Of a stretch of 64,000 bases of DNA, positions 42,655 through 53,715 are shown one piece after another (the stretch's first letter is position 1; the number at the start of each line of letters is the position of its first letter). The position numbers and the translations under genes are program-made. A model generated the notes under the pieces. It ran no database searches. It was not told the DNA's origin and was given only the letters and a program-made list of their open reading frames with translations. The stretch comes from Notospermus geniculatus (lineage: Eukaryota; Nemertea; Pilidiophora; Heteronemertea; Lineidae), in contig NMRB01000075.1 of assembly GCA_002633025.1 (NCBI GenBank), positions 628,811 to 692,810 of the forward strand, written 5' to 3'.

Positions 42655-44139
42655 GACAGGAATGGTGACCAAAGGCAGCGAAAGTGAAACTGATAACACC
42701 TGAAAAGTTACACTGAGGAATCGCTCAAGGCGAAAAATACACAAGGATGAAACAGTATGTGATGACTGACGGACACAATATAATCCTTGAAGTGAAAAAA
42801 TCAAATACACAGTGTTCGTCACACAAAAATGCCAAGCAGGAGACACAGAATTTTAAAAGACGATGCACAGCTGACAGACAAAATCGATGCCCGCATGATG
42901 ACGTCCAGCCTGTCAGGTCTCCCCGACGCACAAGCGCTAGCTCTGGGTGCCGCGCCAAGACAAGTAATCCTGGTTGAGTTCTATGCTATCGCTAGCCGCT
43001 GCTATTGATCGAGATGACTGTCGCCATGGTAACTGTTCTGTACGGATGAATAGACGCCAGACTTCTACGTGTAGCCGATGTCTGAGAGAGAAGCAAGTGG
43101 CTAGGAAATTTCCATCACCACAAAATTTGTCGGTCAAGATGCAGATGCTGCTTAGCTATGATGTAACATGTGCCATTGTCGCCATCATTATATTGTCACT
43201 AATTTACTAGATATGACATCATACATGTACGTTATCATCACATAAGCAAAATTGACATCCCTTTCACTGCAATGGTGAAAATACTGCTTTAATTACTAAA
43301 ACCTTCCCAATCCTGATATCAAACTGAAAACCCGAGAGTATAAAGCATTCACTCAGAACTTTCTATGAACACACCTTCCTTGGGTATGTGGTGGGTTTCA
43401 GGTACCTCCCTTCAGGTTTTTTACACATTGTTTCATTTCATCAAAATTGTCCTTGGTTAGCTACATGTAGATCCTGACAGGAAGCCATCATGACTGGCCC
43501 AGTCATAGATGTCGATGATCACAATTCTGAGAGAAGGGCACATCAAATGTCCCTCTTTTTTGGTAGTTTGTCTATACTAGACATACCGTAACTAGAGACA
43601 CGACAGAGACATTATTGCTACAAAGTTCATTGTGATTCATGATCAAGGCAGTGTTTGCCAATTTGTTGTGTACAACAAATTAACCAACAGTGCGCTAATT
43701 ATGATTCTCGACGAACTTATCAGGGGCACAGAAGGACAAGAACCTGTCATGATGCAGGGTAGGCCTATCATTCTTTGGTGCCATGTTGAGTTGTTTGACC
43801 GTGGAGGTGCCCATTGAATTCTTGATGTGGTTGAACAAGTGGACTGGGTGCAGAAAAATAAACATAGGCCTAGATCAAGGATCTCAGGCCAAGGCACACT
43901 CTGACACTTCATTCACATCTCCATCTTATCACACGGGATACAACTACGAGTCATACAGGATATTAATTGACATTCATGACCTTGTCTTATGCCGTGGCAT
44001 GAGGTAAAGAGGGAAATCGCTGCAAAAAGCCACTGGGCACTGATCCAGTGGTGGCTCAATTTCGCCACAGGAATGACGCAACAATAAACAGCTTCATTTT
44101 TCAACATTACAAATATTCACTTTTTACAACTATACACAA
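42655..44139. other. Noncoding stretch with one X-box
   Basis: No supported exon. The segment around 42880-43040 is somewhat GC-richer and contains the best X-box of the window (43020-43033). The rest is A/T-rich. Confidence 0.5.
43020..43033. promoter_or_regulatory. RFX X-box-like site 3
   Basis: GTCGCCATGGTAAC is a close match to the canonical palindromic X-box GTTGCCATGGCAAC. Confidence 0.55.
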
Positions 44140-44927
44140 CAGGGCTTTCCAACTTTGGATTGATCCAGCCTGGCGGGCGAAGCCCGCCACAAAGAGCGCC
44201 GGAGGCGCGATGTATCTTCCGGAAAACGGGGGGTCTGGGGGTCCTCCCCCAGAATTTTTTTCCCCAGAAGCCCTGAGATGCGATTTCCTGGCACCTGAGG
44301 CAGGATTTCGGCACCCCCAGCCACCTCAATTTTTTCCGTCTTTTTGTGCACACACGCATCAATTAGGTGCGATCGATATGGGGGAGCAATATCAAGTATG
44401 GAACACCACACGTCGGCAGAAAACGTCGAATTGAATAAACACTACACAATTAAGTCGACCAACTTCTAGTCTTTTGATACTTACTAGTACATACATCAAA
44501 TCATTTATGTCACCAATTCAGCAAACGCCACACCAACACCCACACAGCCTTTTCAATCATGCCGATTACGGAGAAGAAATCCCAGGAAGACCCAAATGAT
44601 TGCAGGCTGTATAATACCGCGCTGTAACAAACTACACTGTAGCGCTTGTGAGGCATGCGCAGTAGAGTGAGGAGTTCTGGGATTCCCGGTTCACTATGGA
44701 CTGATGGAGTGTTGCGTATGAGCCCTGACGATGTTTTATGATTGTGCAAATGATTTATATGAGACGTGAGCGGCGGTTCGATGTATGTAGGCCTAGGTGA
44801 AAAGGCTTTTGGCTTGGCGGGAGGAAAAATCGACCTGGCGGCATATTTTTCGGCTTGGCGCTAATCACTTTGATGGGTCCACGTCTTGGCGGTGCGCCAA
44901 GGCGGTTACTGGGGTTGGAAAGCCCTG
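44140..44927. mobile_element. Non-autonomous hAT-like element with GC-rich module
   Basis: The ends CAGGGCTTTCCAAC and GTTGGAAAGCCCTG are exact inverted copies, with flush direct repeats ACACAA (44134-44139 and 44928-44933). The ends look hAT-like, although the duplication is 6 rather than 8 bp. Inside: a GC-rich palindromic module (GGCGGGCGAAGCCCGCC, GCGCCGGAGGCGC, CCCCCAG) partly shared with 30300-30365, and GGCTTGGCGG-type repeats near the right end. No transposase. Confidence 0.75.
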
Positions 44928-45339
44928 ACACAATGCATTTCGAACATTCTCAGTTCCTCCTCAGGCAATTAAAAATGACAAATTATAGAAGTACATGCAG
45001 CACACTACAGTGACAATAATAATTACCAATAGAAATCAAGGACAACAAGGTCAATTACGGATGGCTTCCTGGCTCATTGGATACTTGAACTCTCTGGCTC
45101 AATTTCGGTTCAGCCATGCATAAAAGGGTTTCTTAGCTCAACCCACCCCTCTCAAATGTCTCAGTCAAATGGCACCAGTTGTGGCAATGATCCAAAATGG
45201 ATCACTCCAGGGAGGGCAGGGCAGGGCAGCGCTGATGCAGAATCACTATAGATGTGTGACGTCGTAGTGCATCCAACACAATGCTGATGCATTGCGACGT
45301 CACTGACGCCGTGTAAACATGGTCCGCAATTTATGGTAC

Positions 45340-45462
45340 ACAGGCAAAAATGTTGGATGAAAATTGGATATGAATCTGATAAAAAATGGATATGCAAAGC
45401 AAGTGAAAAATGGATATAGAAAATGCCTGGATATCCAATTTTCATCCAACATTTTTGCCTGT
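45340..45462. mobile_element. 123-bp MITE with ACAGGCAAAAATGTTGG ends
   Basis: The arms ACAGGCAAAAATGTTGGATG and inverse extend over about 32 bp. The interior has repeated AATGGATAT motifs. Confidence 0.8.
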
Positions 45463-45636
45463 ATACATGACTATAATCAGCATGATCAGTGGGATCGGAC
45501 TCGGGACTGTCACTCTACTGTCTGAGACTCTCAAGACATTAGTAGAGTGACAGTCCCACTGATTAGTGATAAGGTAAGGACCTGTACCTGTGATCCCCTA
45601 TCTAACCACAAGAACCTCTGGGCCCACTGCATGCAG

Positions 45637-45670
45637 CAGCAGCAGCAGCATCTATCATCATCATCATCAT
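45637..45670. repeat. Microsatellites (CAG)n and (CAT)n
   Basis: Short runs of AGC and ATC triplets lie directly beside the left arm of the large inverted repeat at 45671. Confidence 0.8.
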
Positions 45671-46250
45671 GGAATTCCTCACAGGAGGTTAGCTCAACCG
45701 AGGATGGCCCCTACGGTATATAAATAGGACAAGGACATCACGTTTTTTTCGACTTCTCACTTCAAGCCCAGATTTTAACAAAAAAATATCAATATTTTCA
45801 CAAAAACTTACCTTCACCGTAGTCTCCACACACACTCCTTCGCAGAGGTCAGTGCTCCACTACGTTACGCTATACTGACTCTGCCAACATTCGGCCGAAC
45901 TATTTCCATATCCTCCGCGGCGCCCACGATTGGGCTGCCAGCACTGGAAACTCCAGTGAAAACGCTGAATTACAAGTGTTTTNCGATTGCCAACCAGTGT
46001 CCCAAACCGACGTGATGTTAATTAACGGCCTGTTTTAATTATCCAAAGGAACTTTTTGGGATTATTTTCTGTGGATATGTACAGTATACAATGTGGAGAC
46101 TACGGTGAAGGTAAGTTTTTGTGAAAATATTGATATTTTTTTGTTAAAATCTGGGCTTGAAGTGAGAAGTCGAAAAAAACGTGATGTCCTTGTCCTATTT
46201 ATATACCGTAGGGGCCATCCTCGGTTGAGCCAACCTCCTGTGGGAATTCC
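45671..46250. promoter_or_regulatory. Near-perfect 160-bp inverted repeat with TATA-like and splice-donor-like motifs
   Basis: Arms 45671-45830 and 46092-46250 differ at only about two sites. Each arm carries TATATAAATAGG pointing inward and, at the inner end, CGGTGAAG|GTAAGTTT pointing outward. A minus-strand transcript starting from the right arm would end its first exon at the donor at 45812, a possible 5' UTR exon for alpha-spectrin (acceptor at 37585). The mirror arrangement exists on the plus strand. The 261-bp spacer contains one undetermined base (45983). It could equally be a young foldback transposon or an assembly artefact. Confidence 0.45.
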
Positions 46251-46963
46251 TGTGCTGTGGCGTTTAGGGAGGGGCCGGACGGACATGCACGCCACCTGTA
46301 CAAAATGCACAGGGCAATACACAAATGATGACCTACTTTCTCGGGAAGTTTCAGACATGAATACGCAATAACTACAGGTGCAAATTATCAACGGTCCAGC
46401 CTAGTGATGCATGAATAAATGAACTTTTTGATCGGTCAATTGGAATGTTCAGAAATCGACAACTTACTTCAGTATCTGTAAATTTTCTCGACCGTCTCTC
46501 CCTCTTTTCTTGCTCTGCAGGAAATCCAAGATGGCGTTATCAATTGCTCATCAACCTTGGATGCGGGAAATATTTAGTATGTGATTTGTACACGGCAGCA
46601 CACGCTTACATACAAGTAAACGTCACAGTTGAACGAGGATGGGCACCCGGCGATTCCTTTTCCCCACCGCAAATATTATCTTTACTATTCTGGACAAGTG
46701 CAGCCACCGTATCTTGTACATTTTCATCATAATTGTCAAGAGTGAATATAAGATAAATTAGTATCAAGTTTTTTTTTTGTAGATTTGTGATGGGTTAGTG
46801 TAGAATGGAGAATAAAAATGTGAAAAATGTAGTGGGAGCGTGTGGTAAATGCAACAGCTAATTGGTTGGAGCTATTCCACAGATCAAGAAAAGTGCAGAC
46901 TTCATTTGCTTGGACCTAATTTTTTTAATCAGTCCTTGAAATTTGTTGATAAAATTCAATGTA
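46251..46963. other. Noncoding stretch
   Basis: No supported feature. An ATGGCG context near 46532 (AAGATGGCGTTATCAATTGC) opens only a short frame. Confidence 0.5.
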
Positions 46964-47815
46964 CAATCTTTGACAAAAGTTTATCTCCACCTGATACTTT
47001 GAATGTTTCAAACACTACTGGGCCAATTTTAACACGGTTTGTTCCACATGAAAATATATCTTGTTGGTCATCTTTCTGCATCAAAATTGTGGATATTTGG
47101 AAATATCGTAATTATGTAATAACTCATCAGAAACAACCCTAAAAAACAACATTTTTATTATGTAATTTTTTGTGACTTTTGTTGCAGCTTTGATAGAGTG
47201 GAACCTTCTAAAGAGTTTGCAATTTGTTTCATCAAAATCTTTTGAGTGGTTGCTGAGATATTTGAGATTATCAAAATTTTGATAATTTGAACATTTTCAA
47301 TTTTTCACAAAATTGTGATACACCTAAAAACGCAGAAGTATGAAGCTTTGGAACTTTTAGCGTAAACTGGTTAGAAGTTAAGCATGTTTTTCAAAATATA
47401 AACATTTTGATATTTTGAAAAATATGCAATATTTCTGCCCAAATAATGCAAAAAGCCCCAAAATTTTTGTAAACACATACTCTGAGGTTAGCTTTATCTA
47501 ATGGCATCAAAATTTCCTGAAAATCTCAAATTATCAAAATTTTGATAATCTCAAATATCTCAGCAACCACTCAATCTATCAAAGGTGCAACAAATGTCAC
47601 AAAAAATTACATGAATAAAAATGTTGATTTTTAGGTTTTTTTCTGATGAGCTATTAATTACATAATTATGATATTTCCAAATATCCCAAATTTTGATGCA
47701 GAAATATGACCAACAAGATGTACTTTCACACGTGGAACAAATCGTGTTAAAATTGGCCCAGTAGTATTTGAAATATTCAATGTATCAGGTGGAAATAAAC
47801 TTTTGTCAAAGACTG
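46964..47815. mobile_element. Foldback Tc1/mariner-like element, 852 bp
   Basis: Long inverted arms of about 300 bp: CAATCTTTGACAAAAGTTTA at the left and inverse CTTTTGTCAAAGACTG at the right. TA dinucleotides flank both ends (46962-46963 and 47816-47817). The CAGT-type termini and TA target fit the Tc1/mariner superfamily. There is no transposase; the interior contains further palindromes of ATCAAAATTTTGAT. Confidence 0.8.
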
Positions 47816-48620
47816 TACATATAACCAGAATCTAAATATTTCAAAAGAGTAGTAATGCTTCGGTCGAAATAACTTTGCAGTTTCCGACAAACAACATACA
47901 GGCCAACTTCAGAATAGATTATTTCCGCACCATCTTTACTTTGAAACCTTGCTTTGAAATAGAATATAGGCCTACCATCTGAAGGTCAGGGAATATGGAA
48001 ATGAAACGCTAAAATAAAGGTCTGCATTTTTTGGTCTGTGGCATAGCTCCCACCCAATTGATTCCGTATTTAGCATAATTGGCCACGTGACCGGAAGACA
48101 ATCCCGGAATCATGGCTGACGACGCTCTGAGAGATGTGACCTCATTTTCCAAGGAAAAATTCCACAATGAATTCACGCTTGTACCTGCCGAAAGCACGGT
48201 TATTTCTCGTATTTAGATAGGTGAGAATAATGACTAGATCTTTAATGTTCAAATGAAGCAAGGTTGGAGGCCGATCATTCGATGAAACTGGGTAAATTCA
48301 TGCGAAATTATTTGGTGCCCAAAACCAAACAAAGTTTGCGTCAGCATTCATCATGTCATGTTCATAGGCCTACATCGACATGCACTGCACTGTCAAGTCA
48401 TGAATAGTGCATGATGTAGTACTACATGCTGCACTGTAGAATGTGTAGTGCGTACGCAAAAATGTCAGATGTTCATATCATCAGATCAGTCGTCCGTCCA
48501 CAGACAGGACATGTCATGTAGACAAGACCAAGGAAGTCTCAGTAGCTATAAAAAATATACTAATATAGGCCCCCTATAGCTTAGGCCTAATTTTTTATAA
48601 AAAATGGCCAGGGCCATTGT

Positions 48621-49557
48621 GCTCACCTCTGTGACAGAGTATGAAGTGTGAGTAGCCTGGTGATACACTGAATGGTGAAGGATTAGTGCAGAAACATCGT
48701 AACATTTACTACCGATGAGATATGGCGAAAGTCAATTTTTCAAGATGGCCGCCTGGCAGCCATGTTGAAGTCCAATCGAACCGAAATTTGGCATATAAGT
48801 AGACGGTACCAAGACACATATTTAGGCACGGTTAAAGCATCCTAGCTCCCACTATTTATGAGGTGTGGGTCGAAGTCCATTTTTCAAGATGGCTCCCTGG
48901 CGGCCATATTTGACGTCGAATCTGACTGAAATTTACCATATATTTATATGGTACCTAGATACATATTTTGACAACGTTAAAACATCCTACCTACTCCTAT
49001 TTATAAAATGTGGGTCAAAGTCCATTTTTCAAGATGGCTTCCTGGCGGCCATATTTGATGTCCGATCGGGTTGAAATTTGGTGCATTCGTGTAGGGTGCC
49101 TAGATATATCTTCACACCAAATCACAACACTCTATGTCAAATAGCAATGAAATGTGCCACCAAACAGTGAATTTTGAACTTTGACCTCTGTGACCTTGAA
49201 AAGTAGGTCAAATCAAAAACCCGGGATTTATGTGATGAAGTCTCATCAGAGGAACCCACCATAAAAGTTTCGTGGTTCTAGCTAACCGCGTTCAGGAGAT
49301 ATGGCCGAAAGAAGGTTTTCACAAAGCGCCCCCTACAGGCCAGAGTGTACAAGCAGCAGCGCCAAGTTTCGGTCCAGAGATAGTTTTTACCATAGGGTAC
49401 CTGTACACCAAATTTCAAGTTTGTAACCCAAGCGGTTTAGAAACGTGCCACCCCTGTTAACGACGACGACGGACGACGACGACGACGACGACGACGACGG
49501 ACGACGACGGACGACGGACGACACACCATGGGAGAAGCTCACCTCACAGAGGTGAGC
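48621..49557. mobile_element. 0.94-kb repeat element with 145-bp internal tandem units
   Basis: The ends GCTCACCTCTGTGA and TCACAGAGGTGAGC-type are inverted. Inside are three units spaced 144-145 bp apart, marked by TTTTTCAAGATGG (near 48735, 48880, 49024). A (GAC)n-rich microsatellite (49459-49523) lies next to the right end. No coding frame. Confidence 0.7.
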
Positions 49558-49775
49558 TAAAAAGTTAAGCTGGCCTAGGGCTAGGGCGGCCTACCGGTAG
49601 GCCCCTAGGCCTCCTACCAAAGCTACCAGGTCCTTACTCCTCCGTCTGGAGTGGATGGACCCATTTTGTTTGTGTGTTTCTTCATTTCATCTGTTGATGA
49701 TTTGAATTTGATCAAGATCAATCAATGATCAATCACAGCAAAATGATTGATTGATGATTGATTGAATCATTGATT

Positions 49776-49873
49776 CAGTGACTGTCTTTTGAGGCGAGCG
49801 GTTTTCTTTGGGCTCCTCATAGATTTCCTATTGTAGCCCAAAGGAAACAGCTTGCCTCAAAAGACAGTCACTG
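49776..49873. mobile_element. 98-bp hairpin MITE in TTGA-rich DNA
   Basis: CAGTGACTGTCTTTTGAGGC plus about 20 bp form inverted arms. TTGATT flanks both sides, but the surrounding sequence is itself (TTGA)-rich, so the duplication is ambiguous. Confidence 0.75.
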
Positions 49874-50536
49874 TTGATTGATTGATTGACAAGATTGAGG
49901 CATTTTCTGTTGATTGATGTCGTCATGGATCTTGGATGTTGGATTGGATAATTGACATTAATCAATAATGAAGTGGATGACAGTTGACACTGACAGTTTT
50001 CTGAGTTTCGGAAAAGTTATAGAATTCCACATCACCTCTCAAGACAATATCATGAAATTCAGCAACTTATCAATGATGAATGAGACACTGTTGACCCCCT
50101 GCGCCCAATGCCTGGTCTCACTGCAGTCTGCCCTGAAAAGTCTGCAGCCCACTTTGTTCTTCTTCAGCCTTGCACACAAGTGATACCTATTATGAAGATA
50201 CAAATCCATTGTTTAATTTAATTAGGTCATAACCATGCAATTATTCCATGTTACCCAAAAGTGATGTCTCCACCCTATGATGTATCATCCCTGCAAGTTT
50301 GAAGTCTGTATGACTTACGGGCGCAGAACTGGACTTTTTGATTTTTCACCTTCCAGCCCCTTTGTGGATAGAACTTTAAAGTTTGATTTGTTGTCATGTT
50401 CATGATGCCCCCATCAGCTGAAAATTCCACTTCCGATACCAGTTCTACCATGACTACTAGATTTTCCGTTTTGTTTGTTGACCTGCAAATGTCATGATTT
50501 GTAGAAGCAAGAAAGTTGCTACAAAGTACCAGTACA

Positions 50537-51061
50537 GTAGACTCGGGACCCAGTCGTTGTGTCGCTCCGGCCGCCGCACTACACTCCACAAACGACTGGG
50601 AAAGCAGGCTGCAAAATCAGCGGCTAGCGTACCGACGACCACAACGACCATCTCGACCAATGAAATTGCCCGAAAGCAATCTACTAGGGGAAATCTGGCA
50701 CACTTTTGATTGGTTGTTATTGATGAAATTTACCAGAGCCTCTCGCCCGTCTAGAAACTTTTCAAAGTCACTAGCAGGATATTTTTTTATCCGTAAGTAC
50801 TGCTTATCGCACACAGCATCGAATTCGGCACCAGGATACCGTCCTTGACCTCGAAGAAAGTTGCGATATAATCAGCTGATTTGACATCTTGCAAAGAGCA
50901 GACGACGGCCGTTGAAGACGCAGTTCCTGATTGGCTGAACTCATTCACATCCGTTGTTGTTGTCGGTACGCTAGCCACTGATTTTGCAGCCTGCTTTCCC
51001 AGTCGTTTGTGGAGTGTAGTGCGGCGGCCGGAGCGACACAACGACTGGGTCCCGAGTCTAC
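50537..51061. mobile_element. 525-bp element with about 120-bp inverted arms
   Basis: The arms start GTAGACTCGGGACCCAGTCG and continue through TCGTTGTGTCGCTCCGGCC to GCGTACCGACGAC-like sequence. Flush AGTACA occurs on both sides (50531-50536 and 51062-51067). An alternative reading is a TA target with CAGTAGACTC termini two bases farther out. No transposase; the interior encodes nothing recognisable. Confidence 0.8.
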
Positions 51062-51521
51062 AGTACAGTGGCATCGAGCCCGCTTCAGCAATAGTTTCCA
51101 AATGTTGACTTTTGCCAAAATCCACTGCTGCAATGCACGCATTTGAAGGTCAATGCTTGAAGTTCGGATTACTATGAGCCTGGTAGGCCCTACTGTGAAA
51201 TGATCATATTGCAACCTCACCCTCCATCATCACCTGAAACTTATGCCAGGTGTACTAAGTAAATTATACATGCTCAATTGTCTCAACGATGTCTAGGCCA
51301 ACACTCCAAGCTGACATGCCTGATGCGTTGGCGCCAAGTTAATCCGTTTATGATATTGATTGAAAGTGAAGGACCTTGATGTAGTAATTCAGTTGGCTCT
51401 TTAGCCTAGGCCTGAGAAAAATACGTGTAGGTTTGATTGTGGTAATCCTACCAATCCAAATTTTGGTTGAGCCCAAAAAGGCAAAAAAAACCGGTTAAAA
51501 TCTCATATTCAGACACAAATC

Positions 51522-51577
51522 AGCACTGTAGTGTAGCTAGCTTAACCCCGACAAAAAGCTAGCTACACTACAGTGCT
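51522..51577. repeat. Perfect 22-bp stem hairpin
   Basis: AGCACTGTAGTGTAGCTAGC plus TT (51522-51543) and its exact inverse (51556-51577) flank a 12-nt loop. It could be a tiny MITE or a structured RNA; the stem is shorter than a typical microRNA precursor. Confidence 0.7.
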
Positions 51578-53696
51578 CATTAAAGTTGAAAGTTTGGGAT
51601 TATACTCAGGTCATCTACATGTACCATCAACAATGGTAGATGACCTAGACTGTCAAAAAAATTTCTGGCAGAAACCCTGAAAGAGACTTGCCCAAAGTCT
51701 CACACCAGAGTGAGATTTGAACACGGGACCCTCTGATCGCTAGTCAGAGACCCAAACCACTACTCCCTGTGGCTCCTCTGCTGGAGTAGGGCAAAATTCC
51801 ACTTTTTTCCATTTTTGGCCTAAATCCGCATGAACGACAGGTTTTTTTCGATGACGTCTGGGGGGGGGGGGAGCCTTTGCCCTCCCCTGTATGAACATTA
51901 GCAACAGCCATGCCCTTGGCAAAGCTGAATATTTCTCATTATTAAAATTTAAAGCTCGCAGCCTAGCCCCTGTAGTGTTCCAAGAATTGCTATCTGCATG
52001 TGGCCGAAATGAAAACTCAACCTCCACTCGAAGTTGTTGAAATAAAAATAGCGTAGGCCTACTACAGACCCTGTACTGTTACTATGTTCCCGATCCATAT
52101 GATCTTGAGCTCATTGGGACATTTCATTGGATCATGCTGGAGCCGTTTTGCACCTGTGCGTCGGGATTCATAACAAGTTAAATGATGCAGAAGTGTTCAT
52201 CGCAGCCATCCATTGTATTGTGTTTCGTGCGGATGGCTTTGACATGTCCGATTTGAAAGGAAAGTACCCTGTTACTCTGTTAGACATGGAGATATATAGG
52301 ATGATCGGACTGGTTTACCTCTTACGGTATGGTAACAATCCTACAGTACTTGCAGGGTTTCCTAAAAAAATTGTGCTATTGGCAAAAAAATTTCCAAAAC
52401 AGTATTCCTCTAAAGTTCTGTTTGTTTTCACATTTCCACCTTAGTTGTGTTCAAGCCTACCACAAACTCCGAGGTAAAATTCATAGATAGTTTTAAAAAC
52501 TATCTATTTTACCTCAGTGTTTGTGATACATGTAGTAAGAATATGGTGAATTGCCCATTGTGAGCCGACCTCCACGCTACATGTGGAAACATCCGTGGTG
52601 TTTCATTGGTCCGTTTCCAGGCTGCTTGCCCCTAGTTTTCCGGATACGACAACGCAAAAGTCAAATTGATCGATTTTTTACGGACCTGAATCGGACAAAA
52701 TCCGTGTGCCAATGAACCCCACTTTACTATAGGTTTAACGAAATAGCCACGAAAGGGCTTCTTGGATGTTGTAAGCCAAGAGGTTTGATGCAGGTCTGGT
52801 CTGAATTGCAATGAGGTATCGGCAGACCTAATCCGCGACGCGGCGCTGACTATCAACTCGGTCATAACTGCGTCATTGAAAGTGAGGCTAACGTTATTTT
52901 CCAATTAATTCTGAATAGCACACCCTGTTTCTAGGCCAAATATAACTAAAACATTGCACTCAATTTCTGATTTTAATTTTCTATCATTAAGTACAGAAGT
53001 GCTAAAATATATCTTATGGCTTTTGAGCAAAAATCTCTGCGGGAACCTGATGATTTTAATCGATAAACTTGACCATTTTAGCGTAAACGACAGGCGAATG
53101 GTCGACGTCATGGGTTGTGAATGACGCAGTTTTTGTCACGTCAGAATGACGCACGACGGCTGATGACGTTCAACAATCGCAAAGGCATGCGCACCTGCAT
53201 TTTAACCGAGTTGATGATCAGCGCCTCCTTTTGTTTGCCGGTACCCCATTCCTGGAAGGGAAGTGGCATTTGCCATGGTCATACATGTATTTTCCAATTC
53301 TCTTTGTATTCTTTATCATCGTCTACCAAGGCCAGGTCATGCCGTGACATATGTGACCCTCCACCACAAAACCAGTCTGAAGTCACACGGAAAATGAGCT
53401 AGAAACATACTGAGATGACACCAGGAGATAAAGAAAGAAATAGAATCACTCAGACTTCACACTAGACAGCTGACTTCACACTCAAAAGCTGAGCTTCAAC
53501 GCACAAAGACGACACCAGAAGAGAATGGAAGAAATGGATTATTTCAAATTTCATAACAGACACACAATATTGAAACCGACAAACATTTGGTCTCAACCTG
53601 CCATGTTAATAAGAGCGACATGCGACTGGTTTTGCTGTGGAGGGTCACATTTTCTCTTCCAAAAAACTTCCTGAATATTTCATGTTTGTTTTTCAG
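51578..53696. other. Region upstream of the TREX-like gene
   Basis: It contains a minus-strand tRNA-like SINE head (about 51700-51775, GTTCAAATCTCACTC on minus), a hairpin (52466-52530), an open frame 52068-52444, and a CRE/NRF1-like motif cluster (53103-53194). The plus frame at 52068-52444 follows a CTACTACAG acceptor-like site and reads PDPYDLELIGTFHLDHAGAV and onward, which looks protein-like but matches no family I know. Confidence 0.4.
53103..53194 (+). promoter_or_regulatory. Candidate promoter of the TREX-like gene (CRE and NRF1-like motifs)
   Basis: CGACGTCATG (53103-53112), TCACGTCA (53136-53143), TGACGTT (53164-53170) and further TGACG half-sites, then GCATGCGCAC (53185-53194), lie within 92 bp, about 500-600 bp upstream of the first coding exon. 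A 5' UTR exon must end before the acceptor at 53696. Confidence 0.35.
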
Positions 53697-53715
53697 TTGT
53701 AGGAGGCCAACCAGT

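Noticed and set aside
50805-50840. GAATTCGGCACCAGGA, close to a classical cDNA-library adapter sequence
   Set aside because: It has a mismatch to the adapter I recall, and lies inside a transposon with intact arms, so contamination is unlikely; probably coincidence.
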